Below, one piece after another: positions 14,283-19,839 of a stretch of DNA of 19,839 nucleotides; position 1 is the stretch's first letter, and each line of letters opens with the position of its first letter. The notes under the pieces are model-generated. The model was not told where the DNA came from. It did no database searches and was given only the letters and a program-made list of their open reading frames with translations. Origin of the DNA: an uncultured Eubacteriales bacterium (lineage in GTDB: Bacteria > Bacillota > Clostridia > Oscillospirales > CAG-272); the NCBI GenBank assembly GCA_900548735.1, contig URMC01000028.1, forward strand, positions 1 through 19,839. Direction: 5' to 3'. Made by a program: the position numbers and the translations under genes.

Positions 14283-15512
14283 ATGTTGAAATTGCTGAAA
14301 AAATATCGCGCGCAACTGGGGGATTCGGTACTGAGCATTTTAGGGCTCGTGCTGATGAACGCGGTGGCGCAGGTGCTTCTGTTTCCTCAGATCCGCCGGG
14401 TGCTGGGTGAGGTCGGCTACGGGGATGTACAGTATCTGATGGGGTATGTCAACATCATCACGGTGACCGTGGGGTGCGCGGCAAACCTTGCCAGAATGAC
14501 CGCGCCGGAAAAAGACCGGATCTCGGACAACGGCAGTTATAATCTCTTTTTGCTGGCGGTATCTCTGCTCGGCGCCCCGATCTGCTATCTGATCTGCCGT
14601 TTCGGCGGGGTGGAGGTGGATACCCCTACCGCGATTTCCTACTACTTATTGTTTGTGGCAATGGCTTTCCGCTATTATGCGGACGTCATTTTCAAAATCA
14701 CGCTGAACTACCGCCGGTATTTCCTGTATTATTTTGCCATCGCCGTAGGCTACGGCGTGGGGGCAGTGCTGTTTCACTATACCAAAATCTGGCCGCTCAC
14801 GCTCCTGCCCGGTGAGGCGCTGGGCGTGCTGTTTGCCTTTCTTTGCAACCGTGACTTCCGGAAAGGGGCGTTTCGCCCGTCGCCCGCATTTGCCCATGTG
14901 CTGAAAGGAATTCTGGTGCTGACGGTGTCGGAGGGGATTTCCAATCTCATCTTCAACGCCGACCGGCTGATCCTGAAGTTGCTGGTGGATGCCGGTGCCG
15001 TAACGATTTATTACCTTGCCACGCTGGTGGGCAAGACCGCATCCCTTGTGGTCACGCCGCTCAACGGGGTACTGATCGGGTATCTTGCCCGCTATGAAGG
15101 CAAGCTGACCCGCAAAATGATGCGTTATATCACGCTTGGCTGCTTTGCCGCGTTTCTGCTGTTTACCGGCGTATGCGTGGGGGGCGGGCTGATCGTGCTG
15201 TATATTCTGTACCGGGAGGATCTTGCCGCCGTGCGCCCGTTTTTGCTGATCGGCAGTTTCGGGCAGGTGCTGTTCTTTGTTACCAGCACGGTTACGGTCA
15301 TTCTCATCCGGTTTGCCAAAAAGTCTTATCAGGTCATCATCAACGCCGTGTTCGGCGTGCTGTTTTTCGGTCTCGGTATCCCCGCCACTCTGCTTTACGG
15401 CTTGTGGGGTTTTGCCGTTGCCATGGTCATTGCAAGCCTTGTCCGCTTTGCGGTGGCAATTCTGCTGGGGTTCCGCTGGGCACGGCTCGGCGAGAGGAAA
15501 GCAGTTGCCTGA
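14283..15512 (+). CDS. Polysaccharide flippase-like membrane protein (MOP superfamily)
   Basis: The 409-residue product has about 12 membrane helices and the layout of Wzx/RfbX-type flippases. The N-terminal amphipathic segment (MLKLLKKYRAQLGDSVLSIL) is followed by helices, with NADRLILKLLVDAGAVTIYY near 225-245, a pattern typical of the polysaccharide biosynthesis branch. Flippases move undecaprenyl-linked sugars across the cytoplasmic membrane. The ribosome site is weak (AAAGAAAG) and the gene starts 15 bases after the previous stop codon, so it probably depends on coupling. Its place between the GT87-like enzyme and the dideoxysugar synthase suggests it moves the lipid-linked sugar made by this operon. 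It is shorter than MATE pumps and unlike the MATE protein at 129-1550. Confidence 0.85.
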   Translation: MLKLLKKYRAQLGDSVLSILGLVLMNAVAQVLLFPQIRRVLGEVGYGDVQYLMGYVNIITVTVGCAANLARMTAPEKDRISDNGSYNLFLLAVSLLGAPICYLICRFGGVEVDTPTAISYYLLFVAMAFRYYADVIFKITLNYRRYFLYYFAIAVGYGVGAVLFHYTKIWPLTLLPGEALGVLFAFLCNRDFRKGAFRPSPAFAHVLKGILVLTVSEGISNLIFNADRLILKLLVDAGAVTIYYLATLVGKTASLVVTPLNGVLIGYLARYEGKLTRKMMRYITLGCFAAFLLFTGVCVGGGLIVLYILYREDLAAVRPFLLIGSFGQVLFFVTSTVTVILIRFAKKSYQVIINAVFGVLFFGLGIPATLLYGLWGFAVAMVIASLVRFAVAILLGFRWARLGERKAVA

Positions 15513-15548
15513 CAAACTTCACCGCCCGCAGGGCGGGAAAGGAATTTT

Positions 15549-16448
15549 ATGAAAACCTATGTTATCAGCGGCGCTACCGGTATGATCGGGCGGGCGCTGT
15601 GTGAGCTTCTGCTCTCGCGCGGCGATCGGGTGATTGCGCTGGTCAACCCCGGCAGCCGCCGCACGGCGGGGCTGCCGCAGTCTCCGTTGTTTACCTGTAT
15701 TCCGCTTGCTCTTGCCGAGTTTGCCGATTATGTTCCGGCATTGCACGCAGATGTGTTTTTGCACCTTGCATGGGCAAAAACCGCCGTGGGGGGCAGGGAC
15801 GACGCGGCGGCGCAGGAGGCAAACATCCGCCATACGCTGAGCGCGGTAGGGCTTGCCGCCCGCTTTGGCTGTACGGCGTTTGTGGGCGCAGGCTCTCAGG
15901 CAGAGTACGGCATTGCCACGGCGCCTTTGCGCGGGGACTCTCCGGTGGACCCGCAAAGCGGCTACGGCATTGCGAAATACGCGGCGGGCAAGCTCTCTTA
16001 CCTTGCGGCAAAGGCGCTTGGCATCCGCCACTCGTGGGTGCGGATTCTTTCGGTTTATGGCAAAGGGGACGGAGAGGGGACGCTGATTTCCTATCTCATC
16101 CGCACGCTCCGCGAGGGCGGCGTGCCGGAGCTGACCCCCTGCGAGCAGATCTGGGATTACATCTATGTGGGTGACGCGGCACGGGCGCTGGCGGCGATTG
16201 CCGACCGTGGCAAGGACGGCAAAGTTTATCCTCTTGGCGGCGGCTGTGGCAGACCCTTGCGGGAATATGCGGAGATTCTGCGCGACGCGGTGGCGCCCGG
16301 CGGCGAGATCCGCTTCGGCGCGAAACCGTATTACCCCCACCAGCCGATGTATTTGGTGGCTGACATCGGGGAACTGACTGCCGATACGGGTTTTGCGCCC
16401 GAAATTCCGTTTGCCGACGGCATTCGGAAAATACTGGAAATCGAGTGA
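15549..16448 (+). CDS. CDP-abequose/paratose synthase-like NAD-dependent reductase
   Basis: The 299-residue product is an extended short-chain dehydrogenase. The Rossmann motif GATGMIG is at 8-14, the catalytic pair is Tyr139 and Lys143 (YGIAK), and a Ser lies at 116 in GAGSQAEYG. Proteins of this length next to rfbFGH are typically RfbJ (CDP-abequose synthase) or RfbS (CDP-paratose synthase). They reduce the C4 ketone of CDP-4-keto-3,6-dideoxyglucose, the final step of the pathway. The sequence alone does not decide between the two epimers. The ATG at 15549 has GGAAAGGA upstream. Its stop codon overlaps the start of the GtrB-like gene (TGATG). A UDP-sugar epimerase role is possible but less likely in this context. 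Confidence 0.82.
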   Translation: MKTYVISGATGMIGRALCELLLSRGDRVIALVNPGSRRTAGLPQSPLFTCIPLALAEFADYVPALHADVFLHLAWAKTAVGGRDDAAAQEANIRHTLSAVGLAARFGCTAFVGAGSQAEYGIATAPLRGDSPVDPQSGYGIAKYAAGKLSYLAAKALGIRHSWVRILSVYGKGDGEGTLISYLIRTLREGGVPELTPCEQIWDYIYVGDAARALAAIADRGKDGKVYPLGGGCGRPLREYAEILRDAVAPGGEIRFGAKPYYPHQPMYLVADIGELTADTGFAPEIPFADGIRKILEIE

Positions 16449-17419
16449 TGGATATGAGCGAAATACGCAAAAAGATCAGCGTGATGGTGCCTACATACAA
16501 CGAAGAAGAAAATGTAGTGCCCCTGACGGCGGCGATTGTCGCCGAGTTTGAAAAATCCCTGCCGGAATATGATTATAATATTCTGTTTATCGACAACTGC
16601 TCCACCGACCGCACAAGAGAGTTGCTGCGGGGGCTTGCGGCGGAAAATCCGCGGGTGCGCGCCATCTTCAATGCGCGCAATTTCGGGCAGTTCAACTCCC
16701 CTTATTATGGCATCTGCCAGACCGACGGGGATTGCACCGTGACCCTTTGCGCCGACTTTCAGGACCCGGTAGAGGTCATTCCCCAGCTGGTGAAAAAGTG
16801 GGAGGAAGGCTACAAGGTCGTTTGCGCGGTCAAAAACAAGAGTGAAGAAAACAAGTTTGTGCGCTTCCTTCGCACATGTTACTATAAAATGATCTGCAAA
16901 ATGTCTTCGGTACAGCAGATCGAGCATTTTACGGGCTTTGGCCTCTATGACCACACCTTTGTGGACGTACTGCGCGGGCTGGATGATCCGACACCGTTTT
17001 TGCGCGGGGTGATTGCGGAACTGGGTTTCAATGTTGCGATGGTGAAGTACACCCAGGCAAAGCGCCGCGCGGGCAAAACGCACAACAATTTCAACACGCT
17101 GTATGACGCGGCGATGCAGAGTTTTACCATCTACACCAAAACGCCGATCCGTATGTTTACCTTTCTTGGGATCGGTCTTGCCGCGGCTTCGGTGCTGGGC
17201 GGGATCGCGTGCCTGGTGCTGCACCTGGTGCACGTCTGGTTGCACGGGCTGTGGCTGATCCCGGTGATTGCGTTCTTCTCGTCGCTCAATCTGATTGCCG
17301 TGGGGATCCTCGGTGAGTACGTGCTGACCCTGCGCTCCAAGATCATCAGGCGGCCGCTGGTGATCGAGCAGGAACGGATCAACTTTCCGGTAAACAACGG
17401 CGTGCACACCGAGAGCTGA
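16448..17419 (+). CDS. GtrB/DPM1-like polyprenyl-phosphate glycosyltransferase (GT2)
   Basis: The 323-residue product has a GT2 catalytic domain (about 8-220) followed by two membrane helices (about 235-300), the layout of GtrB and DPM1-type enzymes. Motifs are VPTYNEEENV (14-23), DNCSTD (49-54) and CADFQDPVEVI (101-111), the last being the divalent-metal site of this branch. Such enzymes load one sugar from a nucleotide donor on undecaprenyl or dolichyl phosphate. GtrB itself uses UDP-glucose; here the operon makes a CDP-dideoxyhexose, so that sugar may be the donor. That is inference. The start at 16448 overlaps the previous stop codon; an in-frame ATG at 16454 is also possible. The next gene starts two bases after its stop codon. 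Confidence 0.9.
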   Translation: MDMSEIRKKISVMVPTYNEEENVVPLTAAIVAEFEKSLPEYDYNILFIDNCSTDRTRELLRGLAAENPRVRAIFNARNFGQFNSPYYGICQTDGDCTVTLCADFQDPVEVIPQLVKKWEEGYKVVCAVKNKSEENKFVRFLRTCYYKMICKMSSVQQIEHFTGFGLYDHTFVDVLRGLDDPTPFLRGVIAELGFNVAMVKYTQAKRRAGKTHNNFNTLYDAAMQSFTIYTKTPIRMFTFLGIGLAAASVLGGIACLVLHLVHVWLHGLWLIPVIAFFSSLNLIAVGILGEYVLTLRSKIIRRPLVIEQERINFPVNNGVHTES

Positions 17420-17420
17420 T

Positions 17421-18224
17421 ATGTTTTTCTCGCTTCCTTACGAATATACGCCCTGCGGGTTGTTCGGCCTGGGGCACGCGTTGCTGTTTTGCGTGACCGC
17501 GCTGCTTATTGCCGGTGGGCTGTATGCCGCGCGCGGGTGGGAGCCCCGCGAGGTGCGCCGCATGGTGCGGGTTGCCACCGCGCTGTTGTGGGCGTTGGAG
17601 ATCGGTAAGATTTTGTTTGTGCTTTTCAAAACCGGCTCCCGCAATCCCAATGATTTTATTCCGCTTTACTATTGTTCGCTGGTGCTTTACGCGGGGCTTT
17701 TTTCCTCGGTGGGCAAGGGACACTTGCGGCGGCTGGGCGATGTCTTTCTCGCAACGGGGGGGCTGATCGGCGGCGCGTGTTTCCTGATCTGCCCCGACAC
17801 GTCCCTGCCGCGGTACCCGGTGTTTCATTTTATTTCTTTTCACAGTTTTCTCCTGCACGGACTGATGGTCTTTTTGGGGCTGTTGCTTCTGTTGCGGGGA
17901 GTGGTGCGGTTGCGCCCGGCGGATGTGGGTTACTGTGCGGGGCTGGTCAGCGCGATGTGCGCGGCGGCGCTTGCCTATAACAACATTTACAGCGCCGTGA
18001 CCGGAACCGACACCGCAAATCTGATGTTTATGTCCCGCGATTTCCCGGGGACACCGGTGCATTTGCTGTATGCGCTGACGGGAAGGGCTTTCCCGGTGGC
18101 AATGTGGCTGTTGCAGGCGTTTGTTCCTTATTATGCCGTCTTTGGGGCGGTGACTTTCCTTTCCAAAAAGAAAAAGAACTGCGAAAAAATCCATGAAGCA
18201 GACGGCGCCGGCGCGCCGGAATGA
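17421..18224 (+). CDS. YwaF/TMEM164-family integral membrane protein
   Basis: The 267-residue product has about seven membrane helices. It contains PLYYCSLVLYAG (81-92), FHSFLLHGL (140-148) and NNIYSAVTGTDTANLMFMS (187-205), a pattern I recognise from YwaF/TMEM164 proteins. YwaF has no established function. Human TMEM164 has been reported as a lipid acyltransferase; if that holds for the family, Cys85 and His141 or His146 would be candidate catalytic residues. Its ATG follows the GtrB-like stop codon by one base, and its frame runs to within seven bases of the final glycosyltransferase start, so it belongs firmly to this operon. It could modify a lipid carrier or acceptor, or acylate the glycan. 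The fold call is fair; the role is speculative. Confidence 0.72.
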   Translation: MFFSLPYEYTPCGLFGLGHALLFCVTALLIAGGLYAARGWEPREVRRMVRVATALLWALEIGKILFVLFKTGSRNPNDFIPLYYCSLVLYAGLFSSVGKGHLRRLGDVFLATGGLIGGACFLICPDTSLPRYPVFHFISFHSFLLHGLMVFLGLLLLLRGVVRLRPADVGYCAGLVSAMCAAALAYNNIYSAVTGTDTANLMFMSRDFPGTPVHLLYALTGRAFPVAMWLLQAFVPYYAVFGAVTFLSKKKKNCEKIHEADGAGAPE

Positions 18225-18231
18225 GGTAATT

Positions 18232-19572
18232 ATGTTTGAGTATGTTCGCTCTGTTGCCGAAGGGCTGAATACGATAGAGGCGATCGGTGCCTGGTGCAGT
18301 GCCATTATCGGCACGCTGTTCACCGTGCTCTATTTCTATCAGTTTTTCTACATCTTTGTGGCGTTGATCCACCGCCCCCTGCGTTATAAAAAGACGGATC
18401 AGTCCAAGCACTACGCGGTGGTGATTGCCGCGCGCAATGAAGAAAATGTCTTGCCGGCATTGCTGAAAACCGTGGCGGGGCAGACCTACCCCAAGGAGAA
18501 GCTGACCGTGTTTGTGGTGGCGGATAACTGTACCGACCGCACGGCGGACGTAGCGCGCGCCGAGGGTGCGGTGGTCTACGAGCGGCAGAACAAGGAGTTT
18601 GTGGGCAAGGGCTACGCGCTGGAGTATCTGTTTGACCATATCAAAGAGGACTACGGGCTTCGTGCTTTTGAGGCATATATCGTGTTGGACGCGGACAACC
18701 TGCTGCGCCCCAACTACGTAGAGGAGATGGACAAGGCGCACTGCGCGGGGTACCCGGTGCTGACGTCTTACCGCAACTCCAAGAATTACGGCGCCAACTG
18801 GGTCAGCGCGGGCTACGCGCTGTGGTTTATGCGTGAGTCGCGGCACCTGAACAATCCGCGTTCCATTCTGCGCACCAACGCCGCGATTTCGGGCACGGGC
18901 TTTTTGGTGGAATCCTCCATCATTGAGCGCAACGGGGGCTGGAAGCATTTTCTGCTGACCGAGGACATTGAATTTACCGCTGATTGTGCCATCCATGGGG
19001 AGAAGATCGGCTACTGCCACTGGGCAGAGCTGTTTGACGAACAGCCGGAGACCTTCCGCCAGTCGTGGACGCAGAGAAAACGCTGGGCAAAAGGGTATTT
19101 TCAGGTGTTCCGCAATTACGGCAAGAAGCTGCTGACCGGCAGTTTGAAGCTACACTGGTCATGTTTTGATATGACGATGAATATTATGCCGGCGTTTGTG
19201 CTGTCCACGATTCAGCTGATGGCGATGCTGGGGCTTCTGATTGCCAACCTGATTGTCAATCAGGCGTGGTCACTGTCTATTCTCAAGGACATCGGCGTGT
19301 CGCTGGCGTACGGATACGGAATTTTCTTCATCCTCGGGTTCTTCGCCTTGGTGACGGAGTGGAAGAAGATTCACTGCAATAAATTCAAGGCGATTTTGCT
19401 GTTTTTCACGTTCCCGATCTTTATGCTGACCTACGTTCCGATTTCGGCGGTGGCGCTGTTCTCTCATGTGGATTGGCAACCGATTGCGCATAAGCATGCG
19501 ATTACGGTCAAAGACGTGGAGGAGCAGGAAAAGGCAAACCTGATCTCCACGGCGGATAAAGGCGAGGAATAA
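18232..19572 (+). CDS. BcsA/PgaC-like processive glycosyltransferase (GT2)
   Basis: The 446-residue product has an N-terminal membrane helix (about 18-45), a GT2 domain and C-terminal helices (about 305-400), as in cellulose, hyaluronan and poly-GlcNAc synthases. All four processive motifs are visible: Asp98 in DNCTD, Asp153 and Asp155 in LDADN, TED at 243-245, and QRKRW at 281-285. The ATG at 18232 follows GAGGT by about four bases. An in-frame start at 18193 would overlap the ywaF-like gene and lacks such a site. Family members polymerise and export a beta-linked polysaccharide from a UDP-sugar. It may build the acceptor chain that the dideoxyhexose decorates. It lacks PilZ or other regulatory domains. 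Substrate identity is open. Confidence 0.9.
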   Translation: MFEYVRSVAEGLNTIEAIGAWCSAIIGTLFTVLYFYQFFYIFVALIHRPLRYKKTDQSKHYAVVIAARNEENVLPALLKTVAGQTYPKEKLTVFVVADNCTDRTADVARAEGAVVYERQNKEFVGKGYALEYLFDHIKEDYGLRAFEAYIVLDADNLLRPNYVEEMDKAHCAGYPVLTSYRNSKNYGANWVSAGYALWFMRESRHLNNPRSILRTNAAISGTGFLVESSIIERNGGWKHFLLTEDIEFTADCAIHGEKIGYCHWAELFDEQPETFRQSWTQRKRWAKGYFQVFRNYGKKLLTGSLKLHWSCFDMTMNIMPAFVLSTIQLMAMLGLLIANLIVNQAWSLSILKDIGVSLAYGYGIFFILGFFALVTEWKKIHCNKFKAILLFFTFPIFMLTYVPISAVALFSHVDWQPIAHKHAITVKDVEEQEKANLISTADKGEE

Positions 19573-19613
19573 CATTTAATATCCCGGCGATAGTTGCCGA
19601 CCGCGCCGAATCA

Positions 19614-19740
19614 CCGGCACCAGTCGCCGAAAAATTTTTGCGGGATTTAAAAGGGGGGCGCCTGCGGTGCGGCTTGCAGGCTGACGCGTTGCTTTGGGTG
19701 CACCACCTGCGGCCGCCTGCGGCGGGGCTTTCAGAGTCAG
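19614..19740 (+). repeat. Intergenic hairpin repeat, right copy A (hairpin lost)
   Basis: This copy follows the last operon gene by 41 bases. It carries CAGTCGCCGAAAAATTTTTG, GGGA-TTTAAAA, then a G-run joined directly to CGCCTGCGG, and later CCGCCTGCGGCGGGG and AGAGTCAGT. Compared with the left copy, one hairpin arm is missing and a segment with GCTTTGGGTGCAC is inserted. No coding frame is convincing. Confidence 0.7.
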
Positions 19741-19775
19741 TTGGGTGCACACAACGAAAGTCTGGCATATGCCGT

Positions 19776-19839
19776 GTAAAAATTTTTGAGGGAGTCAAGA
19801 GGGGACTTTTTATAAAAAGTCCCCTCTTGCGCGCGCCTG
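19776..19839 (+). repeat. Intergenic hairpin repeat, right copy B (cut by window end)
   Basis: AAAAATTTTTGAGGGAGTC, a long palindrome and CGCGCGCCTG repeat the module order of the left copy. The hairpin sequence differs from the left copy by paired changes. The copy continues past the window. Confidence 0.7.
19796..19829. terminator. 34-bp perfect palindrome, likely operon terminator
   Basis: CAAGAGGGGACTTTTTA (19796-19812) pairs perfectly with 19813-19829. It is the first strong hairpin after the glycan operon and belongs to repeat copy B. The T-run after it is absent on the plus strand, so termination efficiency is uncertain. Confidence 0.55.

Noticed and set aside
15519..16340. A 273-codon minus-strand frame opposite the abequose-synthase-like gene
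   Set aside because: Arg- and His-rich shadow with no motif; the plus-strand frame has an intact Rossmann motif and a Tyr-Lys catalytic pair.

Overview
The window looks like a chromosomal stretch from a Gram-positive Firmicute, most likely a gut-type clostridium (Oscillospiraceae-like). This is inferred from strong GGAGG ribosome binding sites, near-consensus TTGACA/TATAAT promoters with 17-base spacers, many hairpin terminators, a tRNA gene that encodes its own CCA, and the set of gene families. No species-level marker is present. By eye the two flanks are GC-rich and the middle (about 3.7-9.3 kb) is clearly more AT-rich. I saw no insertion sequence, integrase, CRISPR array or phage gene.

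Region 1 (1-3724): a leftward operon holding a small acidic ORF, a LysR-type regulator and a MATE efflux pump. It is divergent from a second, related LysR-type regulator. The two transcripts start from overlapping promoters whose -10 boxes share two bases, and a perfect ATAAT-N5-ATTAT LysR-type operator lies across the leftward -35 box.

Region 2 (3725-9107): an AT-richer accessory segment. It has a membrane-anchored protein of unknown function (leftward), a gene remnant between terminators, and an AraC regulator divergent from three dehydrogenase genes: a zinc-less medium-chain dehydrogenase, a PIG3-type quinone oxidoreductase and a Gfo/Idh/MocA oxidoreductase. The trio looks like an AraC-controlled pathway for a sugar, cyclitol or glycoside; the substrate is unknown.

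Region 3 (9108-9504): a roughly 20-base phased repeat, several hairpins, and a leftward tRNA-Pro(CGG) with its own promoter and terminator.

Region 4 (9575-19572): one long rightward operon behind a perfect consensus promoter. RfbF, RfbG and RfbH plus an abequose/paratose-synthase-like reductase give a nearly complete route from glucose-1-phosphate to a CDP-3,6-dideoxyhexose; the RfbI reductase is missing from the window. The same operon carries a GT87-like membrane glycosyltransferase, a flippase, a GtrB-like polyprenyl-phosphate sugar transferase, a YwaF/TMEM164-family membrane protein and a BcsA/PgaC-like processive glycosyltransferase. Together they suggest that a 3,6-dideoxyhexose is made in the cytoplasm, loaded on undecaprenyl phosphate, flipped and attached to a surface glycan or lipid. 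This is the strongest candidate here for an undescribed system.

Both ends of the window carry copies of one intergenic repeat placed just after the last gene of the outer operons, in the same orientation relative to transcription. Two copies contain long hairpins whose arms differ by compensatory changes.
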